The notes beneath the pieces were generated by a model. The model had not been told where the DNA came from, ran no database searches, and worked only from the letters and a program-made list of their open reading frames with translations. DNA of 64,000 bases from JABJPM01 sp964596705 (GTDB taxonomy: Archaea > Nanobdellota > Nanobdellia > SCGC-AAA011-G17 > PNOQ01): contig CAZQVG010000001.1 in the NCBI GenBank assembly GCA_964596705.1, positions 15,537-79,536 on the forward strand, in the 5' to 3' direction. Positions within the stretch are counted from its first letter, which is position 1; every line of letters begins with the position of its first letter. The translations under genes were made by a program, and so were the position numbers. Positions 42,908 to 51,844 of the stretch are shown here, piece by piece.

Positions 42908-44254
42908 ATGTTTATGCCTAATAATATTATAATTGGTAGATCTGTAAAAGATAAGAAGCAATTTGGGGAAAAAGGAGTTATTTTCTTGGGAAGGCATTAT
43001 GTAAAAATGGATCAAACTGTTTCTTTGAGTAGTAATATTTTTATGGATGCAATACGGACTCATGTTGTTTTTGTTGTTGGTAAAAGGGGAACAGGAAAAA
43101 GTTATTCTTTGTCTGTTATGGCAGAAGGATTAAGTTCTTTAGAGGAAGATATATCAAAGAATATTAGTGTATTGATGTTCGATACCATGGGTATATTTTG
43201 GACCATGAAGTATCCAAATCAAAAAGATGAAAAACTTCTAAGATCGTGGGGGATGAAACCTAGAGGAATTGATAAAGTAGAGGTATACGTTCCTGAGGGA
43301 TATTTTAAAGATTATAAAGAAAAGGGTATCTTGGTTGATCATGCGTTTACAATAAAAACTGCTGAATTGGATGCTGGAGATTGGGTAAATGTTTTTGGTG
43401 TAGATTTGATGCATCCGATTGGAATTGCTATTGAAAAAGCAATTGGAAATCTAGTTGACGAAAAGGAAGATTATGGGATAGTTGATATAATCAATGAGAT
43501 AAACTCGGATAAATCAATTGAAAAAGAAGTAAAAGATGCTGCAATAAATAGGTTTCTTGCTGCTGAATCTTGGGGATTGTTTAGCAAGAACGGAACAGAA
43601 ATAAAAGAATTAGTAAAGGGGGGCAAAATTAGTGTTGTTGATATAAGTGCATATAGCCATATGGCAGGGAATTGGGGTATAAAGAATCTTGTTGTAGGAA
43701 TAATCTGTAAAAAATTATTGCAAGAAAGGATGATTGCGAGAAAATTAGAAGAATTAAGGCAAATTGAATCTGGAACTAGTTTATTTGGTTTTGATGATTA
43801 TGAAAAAACTGAAGATGATATGCCTTTAGTTTGGATTTTAATTGATGAAGCACATGAATTTTTGCCTAGAGAAGGAAGAACTGGAGCTACAGATGCTTTA
43901 GTTCAGTTACTTAGAGAAGGAAGGCAACCCGGAATTTCATTAGTTTTAGCTAGTCAACAACCAGGAGAAATCCATAGAGATGTAATTACGCAATCAGATA
44001 TTGTTATTAGCCACAGACTTACTGCAAGAAGAGATATTGGTGCTTTAAATGATATTATGCAAACGTATATGGCATCAGACATTCAGAGATATTTAAATGA
44101 TCTCCCAAGAATGAAAGGGTCTGCGATTATATTAGACGATAACTCAGAAAAGATATTTCCAGTAAATATTAGGCCCAAGTTTAGTTGGCATGGGGGAGAA
44201 GCACCAAGCGCACTGCATTTAAAGGCTAAAGAACTGTTAGATCTTGGATTGTAG
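42908..44254 (+). CDS. HerA-like DUF87 ATPase
   Basis: 448 residues. P-loop ATPase: Walker A FVVGKRGTGKSYSLSVMAEGL and Walker B MPLVWILIDEAHEFLPREGRTGATDALVQLLREGRQPGISLVLASQQPGEIHRDVITQSDIVISHRLTARRDI, the HerA/FtsK-like DUF87 pattern with the arginine finger segment. The N-terminal barrel is short (GRSVKDKKQFGEKGVIFLGRHYV). HerA proteins work with NurA in end resection; no nurA is adjacent, so other DNA-translocating roles are possible. Confidence 0.85.
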   Translation: MFMPNNIIIGRSVKDKKQFGEKGVIFLGRHYVKMDQTVSLSSNIFMDAIRTHVVFVVGKRGTGKSYSLSVMAEGLSSLEEDISKNISVLMFDTMGIFWTMKYPNQKDEKLLRSWGMKPRGIDKVEVYVPEGYFKDYKEKGILVDHAFTIKTAELDAGDWVNVFGVDLMHPIGIAIEKAIGNLVDEKEDYGIVDIINEINSDKSIEKEVKDAAINRFLAAESWGLFSKNGTEIKELVKGGKISVVDISAYSHMAGNWGIKNLVVGIICKKLLQERMIARKLEELRQIESGTSLFGFDDYEKTEDDMPLVWILIDEAHEFLPREGRTGATDALVQLLREGRQPGISLVLASQQPGEIHRDVITQSDIVISHRLTARRDIGALNDIMQTYMASDIQRYLNDLPRMKGSAIILDDNSEKIFPVNIRPKFSWHGGEAPSALHLKAKELLDLGL

Positions 44255-45037
44255 GTCCAAGCAAACCCTAAATGTTCCTGGAGCAGGAGATCCTGCTTTT
44301 ACTAATTTTACTTTGAATTTGTCTGAATATTTTTTTATTAGTTTGTCAAAATTTTGTTGTTTTTCAAAAACATAAAGATGGATTGTTCCTTTTGGTTTTA
44401 ATTTTGTTAATGCTAAGTCTAGAAAATTTTCTGCAGTTTTAGGTAGAGGCATTATAATTCTGTCAAATTTCTTATTTATTTTTGGAAGAACTTTTTTTAC
44501 ATCTCCTTTAAATAAGTGGATATTGTTTATTTTGTTTAATTTTATATTTTCCTCGGCATATTTATGGGCAACAGGATTTATCTCAACTGCATAAATCTCC
44601 TTTGCCTTAGAATGTTTTGATATTATCAAAGGAAACGGAGCTACACCTGAGAACATAACTAAAATAGACTCTCCAGGTTTTACTTGTTTGGCAACTCTTA
44701 ATCTCTCTGTTCCTGTTCGAGGAGAAAAATATACTTTTTCTGGATTTAGTTTTAGTTTTATTCCGCTTTCTTTGTGTGTTGTTTCTTTGTTTTTGTCCCC
44801 TGCTAAAATTTTTAGTTTTGGAACCCTATATTTTCCAGAATAATATTTTGATTTTCTTGTTACTAACCTTATGTTTTTTAATTTATTAAGCATATATTGG
44901 CCAACTAATTTTTCTTTTTTCTTTAGTTCTTTTGGGAAATCTATAAAGATCAAGATATCTCCGATTATATCAAAGGATTTTGGAATTAGTTTTATGTCTT
45001 CTTCGGTCAATTCTTTTTGTTTTTTGAATAGGAACAT
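44237..45037 (-). CDS. tRNA (guanine37-N1)-methyltransferase Trm5
   Basis: 266 residues. N-terminal D1-like domain (DIIGDILIFIDFP) and D2, then the SAM-binding domain: VYFSPRTGTERLRVAKQVKPGESILVMFSGVAPFPLIISKHSKAKEIYAVEINPVAHKYAEENIKLN, and DRIIMPLPKTAENFLDLAL, where NPPY-type motifs of others read MPLP. Trm5 makes m1G37 to keep the reading frame. Convergent with the HerA-like gene (18-nt overlap). Confidence 0.93.
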   Translation of the reverse strand: MFLFKKQKELTEEDIKLIPKSFDIIGDILIFIDFPKELKKKEKLVGQYMLNKLKNIRLVTRKSKYYSGKYRVPKLKILAGDKNKETTHKESGIKLKLNPEKVYFSPRTGTERLRVAKQVKPGESILVMFSGVAPFPLIISKHSKAKEIYAVEINPVAHKYAEENIKLNKINNIHLFKGDVKKVLPKINKKFDRIIMPLPKTAENFLDLALTKLKPKGTIHLYVFEKQQNFDKLIKKYSDKFKVKLVKAGSPAPGTFRVCLDLQSKI

Positions 45038-45094
45038 TTTGATTTTTTTATAATTCCGATATATTTAAATATTAATATTCTTCTTGTTTTTATA

Positions 45095-45478
45095 ATGTTA
45101 TTGGATAAAAAGGGTGATTGGGATAATTCGCATGGAAGTTGGTGGTATTTTATTGGAGGTTTAATTTTTCTATATATTGGCTTAATGCCTTTTTTTGATA
45201 TTTTTCCGTTTAGTTTTACAATAGGAGAATCTTTGTTAAGAGTATTCCTTGCGCTTCTAGGTGTTTTAATTTTAGTTGAATCGTTTACTATGGACCCGAT
45301 GAATAAGTTTGGCAAAGTTGTGGTGGGATTAATCTTTGCAATTGTTGGAGTTTATTCATTTTTATCTTATCAAGGGGTTAGTTGGCTTCCTTTTGAGATG
45401 GCTTTAAATAGCATTGTGCTTCAAATACTACTTATCATATATGCTATTTACTTGTTTATTGGAGCGTGGAGGCAATGA
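45095..45478 (+). CDS. Membrane protein of unknown function
   Basis: 127 residues with four predicted helices (about 15-35, 45-63, 70-90 and 103-123) and a charged, Trp-containing N-terminus (DKKGDWDNSHGSWWYF). No known motif. It overlaps the next gene by ATGA coupling, so both belong to one unit of unknown envelope function. I recall similar proteins in DPANN genomes but no family name is certain. Confidence 0.65.
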   Translation: MLLDKKGDWDNSHGSWWYFIGGLIFLYIGLMPFFDIFPFSFTIGESLLRVFLALLGVLILVESFTMDPMNKFGKVVVGLIFAIVGVYSFLSYQGVSWLPFEMALNSIVLQILLIIYAIYLFIGAWRQ

Positions 45479-46635
45479 AAGGCTATAAATTTGGATTATT
45501 AATCTTAGGATTATTTAGTTTTTTTTCAAAATCTGTTTTTGCTGCCAGTAGTAGATTTGATATTGGTGCAGCTTTAACAAGAGTATTAACAAACAGAATA
45601 AGTATTGCTGGTGAACCTGTTGAGTATTGGGTTGTTTTAGCCACATTTGCTTTTTTGTTTTTCCTTTTGTGGACAGGAGCTATGAGGGTATTTAGTGATA
45701 ATAAACATGTCCAAATCGCTGTAGCAGCTATATTATCTTTAATTATTACATTTACTACTCCTTTTGCAGGATGGTTTATGGGAATTTTAGATGTAAGTGT
45801 TATCCTTATTGTTATATTGTTAGTTTTAGCCACATTAGCATTATTTTTATGGGGTTTTGGAGGAGTATATCGGGTAGGTGCAAAAGCTTACATCTTTATG
45901 TTAAGTACGTCTTCTAATGTAAAGAAGGAAGCTAGGTTCTTAAAAAAAGAATCAAGAATTTATTCAGAAGAAATTGAAGATCTTAATGACATAATAACAA
46001 GGATAAAGAATTTGCCAGACATAGATGATCCCGCATATGATGCTCAGGCTCAAGAGATAAAAACAGATTTAGATTCTGTTTTGAGTCTTATACGTGATGC
46101 GTTATCAATAGACAAAAGGAGATATAACTTAGAAGACTCTAATGAAGTGGCATTAAGATTAAGAAAATTTGAGCAAAAATTAATTGGGATTATTGAACAA
46201 GCAAAATCTGCAGTTACTGGAAAAAGACCGAAAGACGCAATTAAAAATGTAAAAAAGGCATTAAATCTAATCAAGAATCAATTAAAAGCATTAAAGAAAG
46301 CATTGAAATGGGCAAAGAAACATAAGAACATAGGAGATGAAGAAATAGAAGAGGATATACCTGCTGAGCAAGCAGAGTCCGGAGAAACTTCCCAAGAAGA
46401 GGGCATACAACAAGATAAAAACTCCAAAGAGATAGAGGCAAAAGAAAAAGAAATTATTGAGCGTTATAAAGAAGAGTACTCTAAAATAATAAATGGTGAA
46501 AAAGACGGAAAATATAATTCTCAGCAATCAATTGAACTGCAGGAAAATATTTGGAAAGAATTCTTCAGAGAATTAAAAGAATTGGGATATGAAGACGATC
46601 AAATAAAAGCCTTGTGGACAAGAGAGATAGCATAA
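45475..46635 (+). CDS. Membrane protein with long cytoplasmic coiled coil
   Basis: 386 residues from ATG 45475, chosen because it overlaps the upstream stop as ATGA; a GTG at 45466 also lies in frame. A signal-like segment (about 5-25, ending VFAASS) is followed by three more helices (about 55-75, 80-105 and 108-130). Residues about 145-300 are charged and coiled-coil prone (KKEARFLKKESRIYSEEIEDLNDIITRIKNL), the remainder is acidic and basic. The function is unknown. It is probably a membrane-anchored scaffold acting with its small partner. Confidence 0.65.
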   Translation: MKGYKFGLLILGLFSFFSKSVFAASSRFDIGAALTRVLTNRISIAGEPVEYWVVLATFAFLFFLLWTGAMRVFSDNKHVQIAVAAILSLIITFTTPFAGWFMGILDVSVILIVILLVLATLALFLWGFGGVYRVGAKAYIFMLSTSSNVKKEARFLKKESRIYSEEIEDLNDIITRIKNLPDIDDPAYDAQAQEIKTDLDSVLSLIRDALSIDKRRYNLEDSNEVALRLRKFEQKLIGIIEQAKSAVTGKRPKDAIKNVKKALNLIKNQLKALKKALKWAKKHKNIGDEEIEEDIPAEQAESGETSQEEGIQQDKNSKEIEAKEKEIIERYKEEYSKIINGEKDGKYNSQQSIELQENIWKEFFRELKELGYEDDQIKALWTREIA

Positions 46636-46662
46636 ATTAGTCAAAAAGTGACCAAATGTCAA

Positions 46663-47661
46663 TTAAAACCATTTATCTAAATTTTTTTGAGGTTTAGGTT
46701 TTAATCTTTCCAATAATTTGTTTATTCTGTCTTCTGAAAAATCATATTTTTGAAGAAGTTTTTGAATTTTATCAAGATCTGGTTCTTTCCATTTTAGTTG
46801 GTAATTCTTCATTATTGGCATACTTTTAAAGGTGGCATATATTTTTTTCCAATTAAAATCTGCATCCACATTAGCAAATATTTTTTCAAATTCTTTATGC
46901 TCCTGTACTAATTTTAAAGCAGTTTTTGGTCCAACCCTATGAACTCCTCTAGGATTATAATCTGTGCCAACAAGAATAGATAATGCCAATAGTTGATCCT
47001 GGTTTATTTTTAATGTTTTGAGTATATGTTTTAGCTCATATATTTCTGGATTTATTTTAATGTAAGTGTTCTTTACTTTTTTCTTCTGTGAAACAGTTAA
47101 GTTACGTATAAGGATTGGAGTAGAATAGAGTAATGCATCTATGTCTTGGGACACCACTGCAAAAACGTCTCCTTGTTCTGCCATAAATGCAGCCTGAGCT
47201 TCTGCCTCTGAAGGCGCTTGTATAACCGGCAATCCTATAGCAGAAATAAACTCTTTTGCTTCTTTTTGCATCTCTTTTGTTAGTTTAATTGTCTGTTTGC
47301 TATATTTTGCCATAGATTCTATGTCATGCTCTTTTTTTGCTTCTTCATACTTTTCTTGTGCTTTTTCTTTTAATTCTCGTCTTCTTTGGGATTCCTGAAA
47401 TTTTATTGCTGGGGGTTTGCCATCAAAAACAAATGCCAACTTTATTCCTTTTTCCATTAAATTTGGAATTCTAGAAGAAATCCCCACTAAATGAGAAGTT
47501 ATATTTCCGTTATTGTCCATTAAAGGGGTTCCGTCTTGTTGTCTAATTGATGCTAAAAATTGGTAAAGAACATTAGAAGCATCTACTGCTAATTTTTTTC
47601 CTTTTAATTTTTCAAAGGTTATTTCTTTTTTTGGAAGAATATTTGTTATTGCTACACCCAT
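46663..47661 (-). CDS. fen: Flap endonuclease 1
   Basis: 332 residues, standard length. The N- and I-domain acidic residues appear in KLAVDASNVLYQFLAS, FVFDGKPPAIK, APSEAEAQAAFMAEQGDVFAVVSQDIDALLY and GTDYNPRGVHRVGPKTALKL (helix-hairpin-helix). It ends with a PCNA-binding motif, QKNLDKWF. It removes 5' flaps during Okazaki fragment maturation. It lies 31 nt from polB, both on the minus strand. Confidence 0.97.
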   Translation of the reverse strand: MGVAITNILPKKEITFEKLKGKKLAVDASNVLYQFLASIRQQDGTPLMDNNGNITSHLVGISSRIPNLMEKGIKLAFVFDGKPPAIKFQESQRRRELKEKAQEKYEEAKKEHDIESMAKYSKQTIKLTKEMQKEAKEFISAIGLPVIQAPSEAEAQAAFMAEQGDVFAVVSQDIDALLYSTPILIRNLTVSQKKKVKNTYIKINPEIYELKHILKTLKINQDQLLALSILVGTDYNPRGVHRVGPKTALKLVQEHKEFEKIFANVDADFNWKKIYATFKSMPIMKNYQLKWKEPDLDKIQKLLQKYDFSEDRINKLLERLKPKPQKNLDKWF

Positions 47662-47692
47662 AAAATTGATTTAGAAAAGAATTATATAAAAG

Positions 47693-50002
47693 TTATGGAT
47701 AGTTAAATAATGAGGTTTGAGTAGAACCTTTAATTAAATCCTCAAATTTTGTGTTAAAAAAAGATAATACAGTATCTGCTATTGGTTTTATTTGTTTTTC
47801 TATGTAATGATCGTAATCAATTTTGTGCTTCTGATTTTGGATTGGTTCTGGACCCTCGGTTGTTATGTAATATTCTATTGTGCTCGATTCTATTTTTTTC
47901 AGTTTTCTTGCCGCTTTTACATGAGGGGGGGTTGTTTTTGTATAGTCCTCTACAGATTTTCTTAAAGATTTTTTATATACTAATTCTTTATCATATTTCC
48001 CAGATTTGATATCTTCAACAAATTTTTTGATGAATTTTGTAGGGTCTTCATTGTGGAAAATTTTATTATACAATTCTTTTTGAAAGATTTTTGCTGCTTC
48101 TGTCCAATCTGAACGTACAGTTTCTAATCCCACGAATTCTATTTGTTCTTTATTTCCTTTTTTTAGTAAGCCTGCATACCTCTTCTTAGCACCAACTTCC
48201 CCGCCACGAATTTTAGGCATTAAGAATTTTATGTAGCATTTCTCATATTCTAATTCAAGGTAACTTTGTCGGTTATATCTCTTCTTTATTGTTTCTTTGT
48301 AATATTTGTTTATTTCTTTCTCTAGTTTTTTACCAGTCTTCTCTGCCTTTTCATAAGAATCTAGTTTTGTATTTACAAATACAGAATCTGTATCTGAGTA
48401 TATTACTTCATGTCCTTTGTCTTCTATTAAATGTGCAGTCTGTTTTATTAATTCTTGTCCGAAATGAGTTATTGCATTTGCAATTTTTATATTATAAAAT
48501 CTACACATTGGATTTGCAAGAACTCCAAAAAATGAGTTCATCAATATTTTTATTGCATACCTTGCCAATTCATTTTTCTGTTTTCTTGCTTTTTCTCTAG
48601 AGGCCCAAAGGTTCTGGATGATTTGAGGAAGTATCCCCTCTTTATTATCAAAATATGCTTTATTTGGAGATTCTATTGCTCCTTTTTTCTTTTTTTCAAG
48701 GTATGAAGCAGGATCTATATTGAAAGTTCTTATAACAGAAGGATATAGAGATTTGAAATCGAGAACAATTAAATTATTATACAATCCTGGTTTTGATTGC
48801 ATTACATAGCCCCCTTTTATTCTAGTTTCTCTTTCAGGATTTAGTATTGTTGGACAAACTAATTTTCTTTTTCTTGCTTCTTGTAAATATAAGAAATCTA
48901 AGGATGCTATAGAAGAGTTTACTTTATCTAGACTCATGCCAGTTAAAAGGGACCTTTGAATAGCTAAATTGACTAAATCTGCTTCTGTTATTATTTTATA
49001 TGCTAGTTCTGCATCTAAAAGATTATATTTTATTAAATTTTTAGGATCTTCTTTGTATAGTCTATCTATTTCTTCATATTTTTCAATTCCAGTAGCAGTT
49101 ATTAGTTTTCTTTTTCCAAGCAGCTCTTCTGCAGCATTGTCTAATTTGTAACTATCTAATTTTATGAATGAAGATTTTGTTAAGTCTATTCCATCTAAAA
49201 CAACTCTGCCAGATATATCTGCTTTGCTTGTTCTAAAGAAATCTGATTCTATTCTTAGTTTAGATAAGGTGTTGTCCCTTCCAAGATTAAAGGGGATTTT
49301 ATACTTCTTGAATCTATCTTTTAATAATTTTAAATCAAAATCAATAACGTTCCAACCAGTAATTATATCTGGATCAAAATCTAGTAATTCTTGTTTGAAT
49401 TCTTCTAACAATTCTTCCTCTGTTTTGCATGAAATTGCATTAGGTATTTTTTTATCTGAAACAATAAAGGATTTTTTATAATCTTTAGAGTATGAAGAAA
49501 TACAGTATATTTTATTTGTTTTTTTATCTGATTCTATATCTATCGAGACTATCTTTAGGTTTTTTGGAGTGTAATTCGCAGGTTTTATTTCTGGATTTGT
49601 ATATATCCTATCAATTTCTTCAGAGAGATCATAATCTCCTTCTATATCTAATGACCCTTGAATGTTGTGGTCAATTAAGAATCTTAGGGGGTATCTTATG
49701 TCCGATTCATATGTTTTTATTTTAGAATGCTCAAATGAGGACCTTAAGGTTGGAACCTCTTTAGGAGAATCCAAGATTATTTTTGTAACAGGTTCTTTGT
49801 TAAATGTAGTTAGGTCTGTTTCTTCATATTCAAAATCATCGATATTTTTAGCTTTTTTTAGATCTTTTGTTTTAATAAAGAAATAAGGTTTAAATTCATT
49901 TATTGTTAAAAAAGATTGCCCATTTTCCAGTCTTCCATATAACAAGACACAAGATTTTCCAGAAATTATTTTGTAAGTTGAATAAATGATGAATCCTTTC
50001 AT
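47693..50002 (-). CDS. polB: DNA polymerase B
   Basis: 769 residues. Exonuclease motifs: LKIVSIDIESD, ITGWNVIDFDLKLLKDR and YNLLDAELAYKI. Polymerase motifs: VLDFKSLYPSVIRTFNIDP, KILMNSFFGVLANPMCRF and EVIYSDTDSVFVNT. The C-terminus ends with a PCNA-binding motif (QTSLFNY). Family B replicative polymerase with proofreading. Its 5' end faces the methionine aminopeptidase gene. Confidence 0.97.
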   Translation of the reverse strand: MKGFIIYSTYKIISGKSCVLLYGRLENGQSFLTINEFKPYFFIKTKDLKKAKNIDDFEYEETDLTTFNKEPVTKIILDSPKEVPTLRSSFEHSKIKTYESDIRYPLRFLIDHNIQGSLDIEGDYDLSEEIDRIYTNPEIKPANYTPKNLKIVSIDIESDKKTNKIYCISSYSKDYKKSFIVSDKKIPNAISCKTEEELLEEFKQELLDFDPDIITGWNVIDFDLKLLKDRFKKYKIPFNLGRDNTLSKLRIESDFFRTSKADISGRVVLDGIDLTKSSFIKLDSYKLDNAAEELLGKRKLITATGIEKYEEIDRLYKEDPKNLIKYNLLDAELAYKIITEADLVNLAIQRSLLTGMSLDKVNSSIASLDFLYLQEARKRKLVCPTILNPERETRIKGGYVMQSKPGLYNNLIVLDFKSLYPSVIRTFNIDPASYLEKKKKGAIESPNKAYFDNKEGILPQIIQNLWASREKARKQKNELARYAIKILMNSFFGVLANPMCRFYNIKIANAITHFGQELIKQTAHLIEDKGHEVIYSDTDSVFVNTKLDSYEKAEKTGKKLEKEINKYYKETIKKRYNRQSYLELEYEKCYIKFLMPKIRGGEVGAKKRYAGLLKKGNKEQIEFVGLETVRSDWTEAAKIFQKELYNKIFHNEDPTKFIKKFVEDIKSGKYDKELVYKKSLRKSVEDYTKTTPPHVKAARKLKKIESSTIEYYITTEGPEPIQNQKHKIDYDHYIEKQIKPIADTVLSFFNTKFEDLIKGSTQTSLFNYP

Positions 50003-50054
50003 ATTATTTATTTTATTGGTTAGGTTTTTAAATGTTTATTATCTAATAAATTTT

Positions 50055-50918
50055 ATGGATGATTGGGTAAAAGCAGGAGAGCTTGCTTCTGAAGCAAGAA
50101 ATTTTGGAGAAAAACTAGTAAAAGAAGGTGCTTCATGTAGAGAGGTTACTGAGAAAATTGAATCTAAAATCTTAGAGCTTGGGGGAGAATTGGCTTTTCC
50201 TGTTCAGCTTTCTGTGAATAATATTGCAGCACATTATAGTGCAAGATTGAATGAAGATTTTAATTTTAAAGAAGGGGATGTTGTAAAATTAGATTTGGGT
50301 GTGCATATCAAAGGGGCGATTGGAGATACTGCGGTAACCATTGATTTAGGGAATAATAAAAAACTTTTAGATGCTAGTAAAAATGCATTAAATGCTGCAC
50401 TTGAAATAGCAAAACCTGGGGTTGAAGTTAGAGAGATTGGAAAGGTCATTTATGAAGAAATTACTTCTTTAGGTTTTCAACCAATAAGGAATCTTGGGGG
50501 CCATGGTTTAGAAAGGTGGCAAATCCATACTGCACCAAGCATCCCAAATTTTGATAATGGAGATAAAACTAAATTAAAGAAAGGCCAGATCATTGCAATT
50601 GAGCCGTTTGCGAGTAGTGGAGAGGGATTAGTAAAGGAAGGAAAACCCTCTGAAATATATAATATTGAGAGTATAAAGAATGTAAGGGATACCAATGCAA
50701 GAAAGATCTTTAAATTTGTAAGTGAAAAATATAAAACATTGCCTTTTGCTAAAAGACAGTTGCCTTTTAATAAACTCCAATTGTCTGTTGGATTGAATGT
50801 TCTAAAAAGGGAAAAAATTTTATATGAATATCCGGTTTTGCCTGAAAAGAGAGATGATTGTTTAGTTAGCCAACATGAGCATACTTTGATTGTTGGTGAA
50901 AAAATAACTACAGAATGA
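50055..50918 (+). CDS. map: Methionine aminopeptidase, type 2
   Basis: 287 residues from ATG 50055; an in-frame start at 49986 would add a 23-residue hydrophobic stretch absent from the family and would overlap polB. The pita-bread fold has KEGDVVKLDLGVHIKGAIGDTAVTIDLG (two metal Asp residues), GGHGLERWQIHTAPSIPN (His), AIEPFASSGEG (Glu) and the final HEHTLIVGEK. The insert PEKRDDCLVSQHEHT typifies type 2. It removes N-terminal Met. It overlaps dus by 4 nt. Confidence 0.94.
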   Translation: MDDWVKAGELASEARNFGEKLVKEGASCREVTEKIESKILELGGELAFPVQLSVNNIAAHYSARLNEDFNFKEGDVVKLDLGVHIKGAIGDTAVTIDLGNNKKLLDASKNALNAALEIAKPGVEVREIGKVIYEEITSLGFQPIRNLGGHGLERWQIHTAPSIPNFDNGDKTKLKKGQIIAIEPFASSGEGLVKEGKPSEIYNIESIKNVRDTNARKIFKFVSEKYKTLPFAKRQLPFNKLQLSVGLNVLKREKILYEYPVLPEKRDDCLVSQHEHTLIVGEKITTE

Positions 50919-51844
50919 AATTCAAATCTAAAATATTTTTGGCACCTATGGCAGATGTAACTGAAGCTGCTTTTAGAATTTTATGTTCTAAATATGGTGC
51001 AGGGTTAACATATACAGAAATGATTTCTAGCACCGCTTTAGCAAGAAATGAAAAAAACAAGTTATTTGATGTGAAAGAAATAGAAAAGCCTATTGCAGTA
51101 CAATTAATGGGAAATAATTTAAAAGATATAAAAAAGGCAGTTGAAATTGTGCAAGATAAAGTCGATCTAATTGATTTCAATATGGGTTGCCCTATGAAAA
51201 AAATTGTTGAGAATGGTGCAGGGGCAGCATTATTAAAAAACCCTGAAAAGGTTAGAAAGATTGTTAGGGTTTTGGTTGAGAGCAGTGAAAAACCTGTTTC
51301 AATAAAGATTAGATCTGGGTGGGATGCAAAATCAATAAATGCTTTAGAAATCGCAAAGATAATTGAAGAAGAAGGAGCATCTATGATCACAATTCACCCA
51401 AAAACAAGATCTCAAATTAGATCTGGAAGTGCAGATTGGAGTTTAATAAAAAAAATAAAAGAAGAAGTTAATATTCCAGTTATAGGCAATGGAGAAGTAA
51501 AAACTCCTGAAGATGTGAAAAGGATGTTTGATGAAACTGGTTGCGATTATGTGATGATTGGAAGAGCAGCTTCAAAAAATCCATATATTTTCAAGCAGGC
51601 TAAAGAATACCTAAAAGATGGAAAGTATGGTGAAGTAGATAAAAAAAAGATTTTAGAGGAATATCTAAAATTGGCTGAAAGATATAACTCTGATCTAAAA
51701 TATATTAAGCTGCACGTTATTTATATGACTCGGGGGTTTGAAGGAAGTTCTAGATTAAGAGCAAAAATTTCTAGATTAAAAACAATAAAAGAAATAAAAG
51801 AGGTTGTTAGAGATATTATTATCCCATATAACTCATCTCTTTAA
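50915..51844 (+). CDS. dus: tRNA-dihydrouridine synthase
   Basis: 309 residues. FMN-dependent TIM barrel: KIFLAPMADVTEAAFRILCSKYGAGLTYTEMI, IDFNMGCPMKKIVENGAGAALLKNPEKV (catalytic Cys in MGCP), ITIHPKTRSQIRSGSADWSLIKKIKEEVNIPVIGNGEVKTPEDVKRMFDETGCDYVMIGRAA. It reduces uridine in tRNA D-loops. Coupled to map by a 4-nt overlap and convergent with cdc48 (26-nt overlap of ends). Confidence 0.95.
   Translation: MKFKSKIFLAPMADVTEAAFRILCSKYGAGLTYTEMISSTALARNEKNKLFDVKEIEKPIAVQLMGNNLKDIKKAVEIVQDKVDLIDFNMGCPMKKIVENGAGAALLKNPEKVRKIVRVLVESSEKPVSIKIRSGWDAKSINALEIAKIIEEEGASMITIHPKTRSQIRSGSADWSLIKKIKEEVNIPVIGNGEVKTPEDVKRMFDETGCDYVMIGRAASKNPYIFKQAKEYLKDGKYGEVDKKKILEEYLKLAERYNSDLKYIKLHVIYMTRGFEGSSRLRAKISRLKTIKEIKEVVRDIIIPYNSSL

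Noticed and set aside
49986..50054. N-terminal extension of methionine aminopeptidase
   Set aside because: It would add a hydrophobic segment not found in the family and overlap the polB start; ATG 50055 follows a TATA-like stretch.
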